This document shows, piece by piece, positions 8,376 through 17,141 of a DNA stretch of 64,000 nucleotides (the first letter of the stretch is position 1; each line of letters begins with the position of its first letter). The stretch comes from Hyphococcus sp. (lineage in GTDB: Bacteria; Pseudomonadota; Alphaproteobacteria; Caulobacterales; Parvularculaceae): assembly GCA_021776455.1 (NCBI GenBank), contig JAJFFX010000008.1, positions 1 to 64,000 of the forward strand. The letters are read 5' to 3'. The notes under the pieces are model-generated. The model did no database searches and was not told where the DNA came from. It saw nothing but the letters and a program-made list of their open reading frames with translations. Both the position numbers and the translations under genes were made by a program.

Positions 8376-9767
8376 ATGACAGAGATGACACGGTGCATAT
8401 CGCCGATTGACGGCTCGGTATATCTTGAACGACCGGTGGCGACCGGCCAAGAAATAGAAACGGCGCTCGATGCTGCGCGCAATGCGCAAACTGGTTGGGC
8501 CGCCCTTTCTATCGCTGAGCGCGCAGAATATTGCACCGCTATTGTCAATAATGTGTTGGCCATGGAAGCGGACATCACGCCCGAGCTCGCATGGCAAATG
8601 GGCCGTCCCGTACGGTTCGGCGCAGGAGAGTTACGCGGCTTTGAGGAACGCGCGCGCCACATGATCGCCATTGCCGAGGAGGCGCTGGCGTCGATTGAAC
8701 CGATGCCTATAGATGGCGCCCGCCGTTTCATTCAGCGCGTTCCCATGGGCGTGGTTTTTATTATTGCGCCGTGGAATTACCCCTATCTTACAGCGGTAAA
8801 TTCGCTGATTCCAGCATTGATGGCGGGCAATGCCGTTATCTTAAAACACGCCGGACAAACCCTTGGCGTGGGAGAACGCTTGCAGGCGGCTTGTGACAAG
8901 GCGGGCTTGCCAAAGGATGTATTTAAAAACCTATTTCTCACCCATGACCAATCCGCAGCAATGATCGCCAGCAATAAAATCGACCAGGTGAACTTTACCG
9001 GCTCGGTCTCGGGCGGCAAGGCGATCTCTAGAGCGGCGGCGACAACATTTATGGGGGTCGGGTTGGAGCTCGGCGGCAAGGACCCCGCTTATGTGCGAGA
9101 GGATGCCGATCTTGACAATGCGGTCGAAAACCTTGTCGACGGCGCCTATTTTAATTCAGGCCAAAGTTGTTGCGGGATTGAGCGCATCTATGTGAGCGAC
9201 AAAATCTATCAGGATTTCGTCGATGGTTTTGTAGAGCGCACACGAGCTTACGTCTTAGGCAACCCGCTGGAAGAGGCGACGATGCTTGGGCCGATGGTGA
9301 AGTCCGCGGCGGCAGATTTTGTGCGCGGGCAAATCAATTCAGCAGTGAACTCCGGCGCCCGCGCGCTGATCGATGTGAAGGATTTTGAACTGGAGGCGCC
9401 AGGCTCGGCCTATATGGCGCCGCAGATGCTCATCGATGTTGACCATTCCATGGCGGTGATGATGGAAGAATCCTTCGGGCCGGTCGTCGGCATTATGAAA
9501 GTGCGCGACGATGATGAGGCTGTTCGGTTGATGAACGACAGCGCCTATGGGTTGAGCGCTTCGATCTGGACGGCAGATCTCGATTGCGCGCAAAAGCTTG
9601 GCGACGAGATTGAAACCGGGACCGTTTTCATGAACCGCTGCGACTATCTCGACCCGGCATTGGCCTGGACCGGCGTTAAAAATACGGGGCGCGGCGCGAC
9701 GCTGTCGTCAATCGGCTATAGCACGCTGACGCGGCCGAAGTCATTTTATCTGAAACACCAAATCTAA
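8376..9767 (+). CDS. NAD(P)-dependent aldehyde dehydrogenase
   Basis: This 463-aa cytosolic ALDH has the expected landmarks in order: the cofactor-binding IIAPWNYPYLTAVNSLIPALMAGNAVILKHA, the Rossmann loop FTGSVSGGKAI, the general-base LELGGKDPAYV and the catalytic cysteine in NSGQSCCGIERIYV. It should oxidise an aldehyde to the acid. It starts 12 bases after the ligase gene and ends 13 bases before the alcohol dehydrogenase, so it is in the same transcript. In the proposed route it would take the aldehyde made by the alcohol dehydrogenase from a glutamylated amino alcohol to the acid (for ethanolamine, gamma-glutamylglycine). The actual substrate is unproven. Confidence 0.88.
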   Translation: MTEMTRCISPIDGSVYLERPVATGQEIETALDAARNAQTGWAALSIAERAEYCTAIVNNVLAMEADITPELAWQMGRPVRFGAGELRGFEERARHMIAIAEEALASIEPMPIDGARRFIQRVPMGVVFIIAPWNYPYLTAVNSLIPALMAGNAVILKHAGQTLGVGERLQAACDKAGLPKDVFKNLFLTHDQSAAMIASNKIDQVNFTGSVSGGKAISRAAATTFMGVGLELGGKDPAYVREDADLDNAVENLVDGAYFNSGQSCCGIERIYVSDKIYQDFVDGFVERTRAYVLGNPLEEATMLGPMVKSAAADFVRGQINSAVNSGARALIDVKDFELEAPGSAYMAPQMLIDVDHSMAVMMEESFGPVVGIMKVRDDDEAVRLMNDSAYGLSASIWTADLDCAQKLGDEIETGTVFMNRCDYLDPALAWTGVKNTGRGATLSSIGYSTLTRPKSFYLKHQI

Positions 9768-9780
9768 AGGGCGCCTGACT

Positions 9781-10938
9781 ATGCAGATGCGTGCTGACTG
9801 GAGTTATCCGACATCAATTCGTTTTGGCGCAGGCCGCATCAATGAGCTGGCGGATGTTTGCGCGAGCGTTGGCATGCGCTGGCCTTTGTTAGTGACGGAC
9901 CCGGTACTTGCGAAATTTCCAATGGTTGAGGACGCCTTGGCGCAATGTCGCGCGGCGGATTTGGGTGTTGCGCTCTTCTCAGACCTTAAGCCAAACCCAA
10001 CCGGCGCCAATGTCGATGCCGGCACCAAAATCTTTCGCGATGGCGGACATGACGGCGTCATCGCCTTTGGCGGCGGCAGCGCGATTGATTGCGGCAAGAC
10101 GATAGCTTTTTTGCACGGCCAGTCACGGGTGCTTTGGGAATATGAAGACGTCGATGATTGGTGGAGCCGCGCTGACAGCGATGTGATTGCGCCGGTTATT
10201 GCTGTGCCGACAACATCGGGTACCGGGTCGGAAGTTGGCCGCGCATCGGTTATCGTCATGGAAGAAACGCTGGAGAAGAAAATTATTTTTCACCCTCAGA
10301 TGATGCCGGCATGCGTGATTGCCGATCCCGAATTAACTGTCGGAATGCCGCCGATCTTGACGGCGGGGGTGGGGCTGGATGCATTTGCGCATTGTCTGGA
10401 GGCCTATTGCGCGCCAACATTTCATCCGCAATCGGAAGGGATTGCCCTTGAAGGTATGCGGCTAGTTAAAGAAACGCTTAGCGACGCCGTCAAAGACGGC
10501 GCAGACATTACGGCGCGCGCGAAGATGCTTGTAGCGGCATCCATGGGCGCAGTCGCCTTTCAAAAGGGGCTCGGCGCCATTCATTCCTTATCGCATCCGA
10601 TTGGCGCCATCTATGACACACATCATGGCATGACCAATGCTGTGATCATGCCTTATGTGCTGGCTTTTAACCGTAAGGCTATTGAGGAAAAGATCGAACG
10701 GCTATCGGCTTTCTTAGGGATAGATGGAAAATTTGACGGGCTGATGAGATGGCTAATCGACCTTAGGTCAGAAATAAACGTTCCGCACACATTACAAGAA
10801 TTTGGCGTTGATGATGCGCAGATACAAAAAATTTCCGAAATGGCCGCACTTGATCCGACTGCGGTGACGAACCCGGTAAAGTTCGACGCAATTGCTGCCC
10901 GTGGAATCTTTGAAGCAGCCTATGTGGGAAGGCTGTAA
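9781..10938 (+). CDS. Iron-containing alcohol dehydrogenase
   Basis: This 385-aa protein is a group III (iron-containing) alcohol dehydrogenase. The NAD-binding GGGSAIDCGK and the PTTSGTGSE motif are present, and the metal ligands lie in GVGLDAFAHCLEAY, GAIHSLSHPIGA and HHGMTNAVIMP. It is the last gene of the operon and faces the glycerol transporter genes tail to tail with a 21-base gap and no clear terminator. With the upstream ligase it may oxidise the hydroxyl of a gamma-glutamylated amino alcohol. Iron ADHs are broad in substrate, so another alcohol is possible. Confidence 0.85.
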   Translation: MQMRADWSYPTSIRFGAGRINELADVCASVGMRWPLLVTDPVLAKFPMVEDALAQCRAADLGVALFSDLKPNPTGANVDAGTKIFRDGGHDGVIAFGGGSAIDCGKTIAFLHGQSRVLWEYEDVDDWWSRADSDVIAPVIAVPTTSGTGSEVGRASVIVMEETLEKKIIFHPQMMPACVIADPELTVGMPPILTAGVGLDAFAHCLEAYCAPTFHPQSEGIALEGMRLVKETLSDAVKDGADITARAKMLVAASMGAVAFQKGLGAIHSLSHPIGAIYDTHHGMTNAVIMPYVLAFNRKAIEEKIERLSAFLGIDGKFDGLMRWLIDLRSEINVPHTLQEFGVDDAQIQKISEMAALDPTAVTNPVKFDAIAARGIFEAAYVGRL

Positions 10939-10959
10939 AATTCAGGTGTCGATAACTGG

Positions 10960-12678
10960 CTACTGACGCCAACTTTCAACCAGCGTGTCATAGTCGATGG
11001 TTTTCGCCGCCGGGCGCTCATTGGCAAGCTTGGCCTTGGGCGAGCCTTCTTTCGCCAGCCAATCGGCAGGGTTTGTTTTCTTGTTGAGTTTCGGTCCGCA
11101 TTCGCCGTGCACTGCGGCGCGCTCCAGCCGCGATAAAATTCTATCTTGTGCGTCGGCGAGGGCGTCCATGGCCTGTTGTGCGGTCTTGGCGCCGGAGGCG
11201 GCGTCGCCGATGTTTTGCCACCAAAGTTGAGCGAGTTTCGGGTAGTCCGGCACATTCGTGCCGGTCGGCGACCATTGGAGACGGGCGGGCGAGCGGTAAA
11301 ATTCAACCAGACCACCAAGCTCCGCCATACGATCTGTGAATGATTGATCCTGTATGTCTGACTCTCGAATAAAGGTCAGGCCGACATGGCTTTTCTTTAA
11401 GGATACAGTTTTTGAAACCACAAACTGCGCGTAAAGCCAGGCGGCTTTGCGTCGGTTGACCGGCGTTGATTTCATCAATGTCCACGACCCGGCGTCCTGA
11501 TAGCCGAGCTTTTGACCCTCCTGCCAATAGGCGCCGTGCGGCGAGGGGGCCATGCGCCATTTCGGCGTACCGTCTTCTGCGACAACAGGCAGGCCTGGTT
11601 TGACCATGTCGGCGGTGAAGGCTGTGTACCAGAACATTTGTTGAGCGATGGCGCCCTGCGCGGGCACAGGGCCAGCTTCAGAAAACACCATGCCAGCAGC
11701 TTGCGGCGGCGCATAAGCTTTCAACCAGTCGATATATTTTTGCACGGCGTAAACGGCAGCGGGGCCATTGGTTGCGCCGCCGCGTGAGACCGATGAACCG
11801 ACCGGTCGGCAGCCATCAACGCGAATGCCCCACTCGTCTACAGGCAAACCGTTGGGGATGCCTATATCGCCCGCACCGGCCATGGAGAGCCACGCATCGG
11901 TAAAGCGCCAACCAAGAGATGGGTCCTTCTTGCCGTAGTCCATGTGACCATAGACGCGCACGCCGCCGATTTCGCGCACATCATTAGTGAAAAAATTGGC
12001 AATATCTTCGTAGGCAGACCAATTTACCGGTACGCCTAGCTCGTAGCCATATTTTTCCTTGAAGCGAGCTTTGATATCTGGATCTGTAAACCAGTCATAG
12101 CGAAACCAGTAAAGATTGGCGAATTGCTGGTCTGGAAGCTGATAGAGTTTCCCGTCTGGCGCGGTAGTGAAAGACCGTCCGATGAAGTCGCCAAGATCAA
12201 GCGTCGGCAGGGTAACATCCTTGCCTTCGCCCGCCATCCAGTCAGACAGCGCGACAACCTGCTTGTAACGATAATGCGTGCCGATCAAATCAGAATCATT
12301 GACATAAGCATCGTAAATATTGCGCCCGGTCTGCATTTGGGTTTGCAGCTTTTCAATAACGTCGCCTTCGCCGATGAGGTCGTGATTGACCTTGATGCCA
12401 GTGATTTCAAAAAATGCTTTGGCGAGTTTTTTGGATTCATATTCATGCGTGGCGATGGTCTCCGACACGACGTTAATTTCCATTCCCTTGAAGGGTTCGG
12501 CAGCCTTAATGAACCACGCCATCTCGGCCTGCTGCTCGTCCTGGCTTAAGGTCGAGGGTTGAAATTCTTCGCCAATCCATTTGCGGGCGGCGTCCACATC
12601 TGCCTGCGCTGAACTGGCGGTGATGATTGCTAGTGTCAGAACACTGGCTGCGTGTTTTATAGTGGATGTTAATCGCAT
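10960..12678 (-). CDS. glpV: Glycerol ABC transporter substrate-binding protein
   Basis: This periplasmic binding protein is about 572 aa from the ATG at 12678. I chose that start over the longer ORF because it gives a clean signal peptide (MRLTSTIKHAASVLTLAIITASSAQA-D). Its large size, the N-terminal WIGEEFQPSTLSQDEQQAEMAWF and the C-terminal ECGPKLN region match GlpV of the rhizobial glycerol transporter GlpSTPQUV rather than typical sugar-binding proteins. It would capture glycerol and deliver it to GlpP/GlpQ. It is the last gene of the six-gene minus-strand operon, in the same order as described in Rhizobium leguminosarum. No glpD or glpK is found nearby. Confidence 0.88.
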   Translation of the reverse strand: MRLTSTIKHAASVLTLAIITASSAQADVDAARKWIGEEFQPSTLSQDEQQAEMAWFIKAAEPFKGMEINVVSETIATHEYESKKLAKAFFEITGIKVNHDLIGEGDVIEKLQTQMQTGRNIYDAYVNDSDLIGTHYRYKQVVALSDWMAGEGKDVTLPTLDLGDFIGRSFTTAPDGKLYQLPDQQFANLYWFRYDWFTDPDIKARFKEKYGYELGVPVNWSAYEDIANFFTNDVREIGGVRVYGHMDYGKKDPSLGWRFTDAWLSMAGAGDIGIPNGLPVDEWGIRVDGCRPVGSSVSRGGATNGPAAVYAVQKYIDWLKAYAPPQAAGMVFSEAGPVPAQGAIAQQMFWYTAFTADMVKPGLPVVAEDGTPKWRMAPSPHGAYWQEGQKLGYQDAGSWTLMKSTPVNRRKAAWLYAQFVVSKTVSLKKSHVGLTFIRESDIQDQSFTDRMAELGGLVEFYRSPARLQWSPTGTNVPDYPKLAQLWWQNIGDAASGAKTAQQAMDALADAQDRILSRLERAAVHGECGPKLNKKTNPADWLAKEGSPKAKLANERPAAKTIDYDTLVESWRQ

Positions 12679-12737
12679 GAACAAACCCCTTATAATAAAG
12701 TGCGGCAGTGAATATTGGGTATAAAAATCAATACCGA

Positions 12738-13025
12738 TCACCCCCACCGAAAAACGATTGCGGCGTAAGCCAGAGAAACTACGACCGCCCATTTGAGATC
12801 ATACCCGGTTGCGCCAAGCCATGCCAGATGAATAAAGGCGCTACCTAACAGGGAAATAAACAACCGGTCGCCGCGCGTGGTAGCGAGCTGGAAAAATAGT
12901 CCTGGGCGCGGCTCCGCCCCATCTGGTCGCAAGAAATATAAGGCTGCCATCAAGGCAAGAACGGATCCGATGGCGCAAAAAAATAGTGCGGTCGGCGTCG
13001 TCCAGGCCATCCATGAAAGGTCCAT
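12738..13025 (-). CDS. glpU: Small membrane protein of glycerol transporter, DUF2160
   Basis: This 95-aa protein has two or three predicted membrane segments (FFCAIGSVLALMAALYFL, LFISLLGSAFIHLAWLGATGYDL and AVVVSLAYAAIVFRWG). It matches the DUF2160 family, whose members sit between glpQ and glpV in rhizobial glycerol transport operons and are named GlpU. Its exact role in transport is not clear to me. It is separated from glpQ by only 15 bases, and 59 bases lie between its stop and the glpV start. Confidence 0.85.
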   Translation of the reverse strand: MDLSWMAWTTPTALFFCAIGSVLALMAALYFLRPDGAEPRPGLFFQLATTRGDRLFISLLGSAFIHLAWLGATGYDLKWAVVVSLAYAAIVFRWG

Positions 13026-13040
13026 TGCCGCCTCCTAATT

Positions 13041-13859
13041 CTATACCCGGCCGAGTGCAAAACCACGCGCGATGTGATGGCGCACAAACCAGATGACCAG
13101 TGCGCCGGGAAGGATAGTCAATATACCCGCCGCCGCAAGAACACCCCAATCAAGTCCAGAGGCGGAAACAGTTCGCGTCATTACCGCAGCGATTGGTTTC
13201 GCTGCAACGGACGTTAATGTGCGTGCAATGAGCAATTCGACCCATGAAAACATAAAACAGAAGAATGCGGCAACGCCGATGCCGCTTGCGATCAGCGGCG
13301 TAAAAATTTTAACAAAGAACTTGGGGAAGGAATATCCGTCAATATAAGCTGTTTCATCAATCTCGCGTGGCACGCCGGACATGAAGCCTTCTAAAATCCA
13401 AATTGCCAGCGGGATATTGAAAAGTGTGTGGGCTAAAGCAACTGCTATGTGGGTGTCGAAAAGACCGATCGATGAATAAAGCTGGAAGAACGGCAGGGCG
13501 AAGACCGCAGGTGGCGCCATTTTGTTGGTTAGCAGCCAAAAGAATATGTGTTTGTCGCCCAAGAATCGGTGACGCGAAAATGCATACGCTGCCGGTAGCG
13601 CCGCTAGCACGGAAATAACCGTATTCATCGACACATAGATCATCGAATTGATGTATCCGGAATACCACGACGCATCGGTGAAAATCACAATGTAATTCGC
13701 CAGGGTCGGGGTTTTTGGCCAAAGGGAAAAAGTTGAGAGAATTTCCTGATTAGTTTTAAGGCTCATGGTCAACAGCCAATAGATCGGTGTCATCAGGAAA
13801 ATGATATAAAGCATTGGCGCAAAGTATTTTGCGTGAAATTTCTTTGTGGAGGCACTCAT
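13041..13859 (-). CDS. glpQ: Glycerol ABC transporter permease
   Basis: This 272-aa protein is a binding-protein-dependent transport permease of the MalG type with six predicted membrane segments. The coupling-helix EAA-like loop is seen at GVPREIDETAYIDGYSFPKFFVKIFTPL. The N-terminal MLYIIFLMTPIYWLLTMSLKTNQEIL is typical. It forms the channel with GlpP in the inner membrane. Its start overlaps the end of glpP by 4 bases. The name glpQ here is the transporter permease and not the glycerophosphodiesterase that bears the same symbol in Escherichia coli. Confidence 0.88.
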   Translation of the reverse strand: MSASTKKFHAKYFAPMLYIIFLMTPIYWLLTMSLKTNQEILSTFSLWPKTPTLANYIVIFTDASWYSGYINSMIYVSMNTVISVLAALPAAYAFSRHRFLGDKHIFFWLLTNKMAPPAVFALPFFQLYSSIGLFDTHIAVALAHTLFNIPLAIWILEGFMSGVPREIDETAYIDGYSFPKFFVKIFTPLIASGIGVAAFFCFMFSWVELLIARTLTSVAAKPIAAVMTRTVSASGLDWGVLAAAGILTILPGALVIWFVRHHIARGFALGRV

Positions 13860-14737
13860 TGAGCGCCTCCGGATGATTCAAAATCATCACGCGTCATGAT
13901 GGTGTAGAATGCCCATGACACCAAAATAACGATGAGAAAGTAAATCACCGACATGGCGGCAGCCGGCCCTAAATCAAACTGGCCGATCGCCATTTTGACG
14001 AGATCGACGGAAAGAAAAGTGGTGGCGTTGCCGGGGCCGCCGCCGGTGACGACGAACGGCTCTGTATAGATCATGAAGCTGTCCATGAACCGCAGTAGAA
14101 CGGCAATCAATAAAACACGGCTCATTTTGGGGAGCTCTATATAACGAAATACTGCCCAGCGCGAAGCGCCATCAATGCGCGCGGCTTGATAATAAGCAGG
14201 CGGGATAGCGGCCAGTCCTGCATAACAAAGCAGCACCACCAGACTTGTCCAATGCCAGACATCCATGATGATGAGAGTCGCCCAGGCGGCGCCGACGCGT
14301 TGCGTGTAGTTGTAATCAATGCCAAGTCCGTTCAGGGTATGGCCGAGAAGACCAATATCGACCCGTGCGAAAATTTGCCAGATCGTACCAACCACATTCC
14401 ACGGGATCAAAAGCGGCAGCGCCATCAACACAAGGCAAACAGAAACGCCAAGGCCTTTTTTAGGCATGGTGAGTGCAATGGCGAGGCCCAGCGGAATTTC
14501 AATCGCTAAAATTGTGGCGGAAAATGCAATTTGCCTGAGGAAAGCGGCATGAAATCGATCTGATCGCAGAATTTCCCGATACCATTCAGCGCCAACCCAG
14601 AAAAACTGGTTATTCCCAAACGTATCCTGTACGGAATAATTAACAACGGTCATTAAAGGGATGACAGCCGTAAACGCCACCAGCAATAATGCCGGCGCAA
14701 CGAGCCACAATGCTTTATGGTCACGAGTTTTTTGCAT
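13856..14737 (-). CDS. glpP: Glycerol ABC transporter permease
   Basis: This 293-aa inner-membrane protein is a MalF/UgpA-type permease with six hydrophobic segments. The conserved coupling loop is visible at AIPPAYYQAARIDGASRWAVFRYIELPKMSRVL. It should pair with GlpQ to form the translocation path. It lies 5 bases after glpT and overlaps glpQ, so it is part of one transcript with them. Confidence 0.88.
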   Translation of the reverse strand: MQKTRDHKALWLVAPALLLVAFTAVIPLMTVVNYSVQDTFGNNQFFWVGAEWYREILRSDRFHAAFLRQIAFSATILAIEIPLGLAIALTMPKKGLGVSVCLVLMALPLLIPWNVVGTIWQIFARVDIGLLGHTLNGLGIDYNYTQRVGAAWATLIIMDVWHWTSLVVLLCYAGLAAIPPAYYQAARIDGASRWAVFRYIELPKMSRVLLIAVLLRFMDSFMIYTEPFVVTGGGPGNATTFLSVDLVKMAIGQFDLGPAAAMSVIYFLIVILVSWAFYTIMTRDDFESSGGAQ

Positions 14738-14742
14738 GAGTG

Positions 14743-15834
14743 TTAGGCTCGTCTTTCCACGAGGCGACTATCGGCGTATAAGTGTGTATTTTCTGTATCA
14801 AATATAATCCTAGTAGTTCCAGAGGGTAGCGGCGCGCTCTCGGGTAGGATCGCGGCAAGTCGTAAATCGTGAAACCGTAAACGCGCGATGCGATAACGCC
14901 CGGCGTCTTCAATCGCCTCAACCGTTACCGGCAGTGCGTCCTTACTATCGCTGATTTTGACAAATTCAGGCCTCACGCCAAACTCGATGCGTTCAGCGCC
15001 GGCGGGAAGGGTGATGGCGCGGCCGATATTGATGGCGTGTCCCTCAAGAATGGCATGGGTGTTGTCGATTGCGCAGGGCAGCACATTCATTCCCGGCGAG
15101 CCGATAAATCGGCCGACAAAAGTATGTGCGGGACGCTCGAACAACTCTTGCGGCGATGCGGTTTGTACAATTTCTCCTTCGGACATGACGATCACCTGAT
15201 CAGCGAATGTCAGCGCTTCAGTTTGGTCATGGGTGACATATATCATGGTATGGTTGAACTCAGCATGGAGCCGTTTCAGTTGGGACCGGAGCGACCGTTT
15301 TAGTTGCGGATCGATCACCGTAAGCGGTTCATCAAATAAAATTGCGGCGACGTCCTCACGGATAAGGCCCCGTCCAAGGGATATTTTCTGTTTTTCATCG
15401 GCAGATAAATCGCGGGCTCTGCGCGACAGGTAGTTGGATAATTCCAACATTTCGGCAAGGCGCCGAACGCGGACGTCAATTTCGCCTTTAGGGACTTTGC
15501 GGTTTTGAAGAGGAAAGGCGAGGTTTTGATAGACCGTCATCGTGTCGTAGATGACCGGAAACTGAAAAACTTGTGCGATGTTCCGCGCTTCGGGTGACCT
15601 TGAAGTTATGTCAGTACCGTTAAAAAGAACCGCCCCTTGAGTCGGATGTAGCAATCCTGAAATGATGTTGAGGAGGGTTGTTTTTCCGCACCCTGATGGC
15701 CCTAAAAGCGCATAAGCGCCACCGTCTTGCCAGCAGACATTGAGCTTTTTAAGGGCGAAGTCATTTTCTGATGATGGCGTCGCAGCGTAGGAATGGGCGA
15801 CATTTTTTAAATCGATCCGCGCCATTTCGGTCAA
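14743..15834 (-). CDS. glpT: Glycerol ABC transporter ATPase, degenerate signature
   Basis: This 363-aa ATPase has a canonical Walker A (GPSGCGKTTLLNIISG), a Walker B ending ILFDEPLTVIDPQ and a switch histidine (IYVTHDQTEAL), followed by a C-terminal TOBE-like regulatory domain. The signature is degenerate: DLSADEKQKISLGRGLIR replaces LSGGQ. Since its partner GlpS has a normal signature, one of the two composite ATP sites should be impaired, an asymmetry seen in several ABC transporters. It overlaps glpS by 4 bases. The symbol glpT is the transporter ATPase of the Rhizobium nomenclature, not the E. coli glycerol-3-phosphate antiporter. Confidence 0.87.
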   Translation of the reverse strand: MTEMARIDLKNVAHSYAATPSSENDFALKKLNVCWQDGGAYALLGPSGCGKTTLLNIISGLLHPTQGAVLFNGTDITSRSPEARNIAQVFQFPVIYDTMTVYQNLAFPLQNRKVPKGEIDVRVRRLAEMLELSNYLSRRARDLSADEKQKISLGRGLIREDVAAILFDEPLTVIDPQLKRSLRSQLKRLHAEFNHTMIYVTHDQTEALTFADQVIVMSEGEIVQTASPQELFERPAHTFVGRFIGSPGMNVLPCAIDNTHAILEGHAINIGRAITLPAGAERIEFGVRPEFVKISDSKDALPVTVEAIEDAGRYRIARLRFHDLRLAAILPESAPLPSGTTRIIFDTENTHLYADSRLVERRA

Positions 15835-16898
15835 CCCGCCGGTGCGGCGACAAGAACGCCAGTCTCATCGAAAACAAACACCTTATCCGGGTCGGGGTTG
15901 AGTGAGATTTTATCTCCCGCATTCAGTGCGTGGACGCCAGGGAGCAAAGATACCCAACGCGCGCCCATAAACTCTGCATGCACCATTGTTTCCGACCCGG
16001 TGACTTCGGTCGTCGCCACAACCGCCTCTATGCCATTGTCGGTAGGCGCGCCAATGCCAAGGTGATGCGCACGCAGACCGATTTCATAAGGCCCGTCAGC
16101 CAGGGCGTCCATGTGAGTCCCGGCATCCAAATGCCTGTAGCTGTCAAATTCCAGAACAGCGCCTTTTTTCTTGATGCGTATCGTATTTAACGGCGGATCA
16201 CTCATGATCTGGGCCGTAACAAGCGAGTTTGGTTTATCATATAGCATGCGTGCAGCACCTGTACTGATAATGCGACCCTCATGCATGCATGTAACGCTGT
16301 CACCAATCAACATAGCCTCGGCGGGCTCGGAAGTTGCATAGATGATCACTGCGCCGGCGCCTTTGAAAATCCGAGGTAATTCTGTGCGCAGTTCTTCGCG
16401 AAGTTTGTAATCAAGATTAGCCAATGGCTCATCAAGCAACACGAGTGGGGCTTCTTTGACCAAAGCGCGGGCCAGTGCGACGCGCTGCTGCTGGCCGCCG
16501 GAAAGTTCGCTCGGGCGCCGGCGCAAAAATTCTTTTATGCCGAGAATTTCGGCGGTGGCGCTTACTTTTTGCTTGATTTTTCGATTGGCGACGCCGCGTA
16601 CCCGCAAGGGTGAAGCGATATTTTCATAAACGCTTAATGACGGGTAGTTGACGAATTGCTGGTAGACCATGGCGACGTTTCGTTTGCGCACCGGAGCGCC
16701 GGTTACGGCTTTGCCATTCATGACGATCTCGCCGCTAGTGGGTTTGTCGAGACCTGCCATCAACCGCATCAAGGTCGTTTTTCCAGAAAGCGTCGGGCCC
16801 AGCAATATATGTAATTCGCCGGGCGCCAATGAAAGATTGACATCCTCCACATGCGCTTGTCCGCGTACATGCTTAGTGATGGATTTTAGCTCCAGCAT
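15831..16898 (-). CDS. glpS: Glycerol ABC transporter ATPase
   Basis: This 355-aa ATPase opens the glycerol transporter operon. It has Walker A with an unusual filler (GPTLSGKTTLMRLMAG), the signature LSGGQQQRVALARALV and Walker B LVLLDEPLANLDYK. Where the switch histidine is expected the text reads IIYATSEPAEAM, so the H-loop histidine is replaced by serine, complementing the degenerate signature of GlpT. A TOBE-like C-terminal domain follows. The start MLELKSITKH lies 43 bases from a perfect inverted repeat that may be an operator. Gene order S-T-P-Q-U-V matches the rhizobial system. Confidence 0.88.
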   Translation of the reverse strand: MLELKSITKHVRGQAHVEDVNLSLAPGELHILLGPTLSGKTTLMRLMAGLDKPTSGEIVMNGKAVTGAPVRKRNVAMVYQQFVNYPSLSVYENIASPLRVRGVANRKIKQKVSATAEILGIKEFLRRRPSELSGGQQQRVALARALVKEAPLVLLDEPLANLDYKLREELRTELPRIFKGAGAVIIYATSEPAEAMLIGDSVTCMHEGRIISTGAARMLYDKPNSLVTAQIMSDPPLNTIRIKKKGAVLEFDSYRHLDAGTHMDALADGPYEIGLRAHHLGIGAPTDNGIEAVVATTEVTGSETMVHAEFMGARWVSLLPGVHALNAGDKISLNPDPDKVFVFDETGVLVAAPAG

Positions 16899-16940
16899 CC
16901 GGCCTCAAGTTCAGCATGCGTAATTCGTGTAGCAAATAAT

Positions 16941-16960
16941 ATATGGCAGCCAAGCCATAT
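16941..16960. promoter_or_regulatory. Inverted repeat upstream of glpS
   Basis: ATATGGC (16941-16947) and GCCATAT (16954-16960) form a perfect 7-base inverted repeat with a 6-base spacer, in the divergent gap between glpS and the hydrolase gene. The position and symmetry suit a regulator binding site, but no regulator gene is adjacent and no core promoter boxes are evident. A small RNA hairpin is the alternative. Confidence 0.35.
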
Positions 16961-17141
16961 TTCAGGAGATTGGCGTCTATAGCAATACAAACGCTCACCT
17001 CTTAAGGGTAATTCTTGATTTTTGCGAAAGGGCGGTGAGGCGCAAATCTAGGCAAGTGTAAATGGGAGTGGAATTCTGTGTGGCCACTGATATATTGCCC
17101 CCTGTACATTGACGCTGAGGTGCGTAGCGCGGGGAGGCCAT

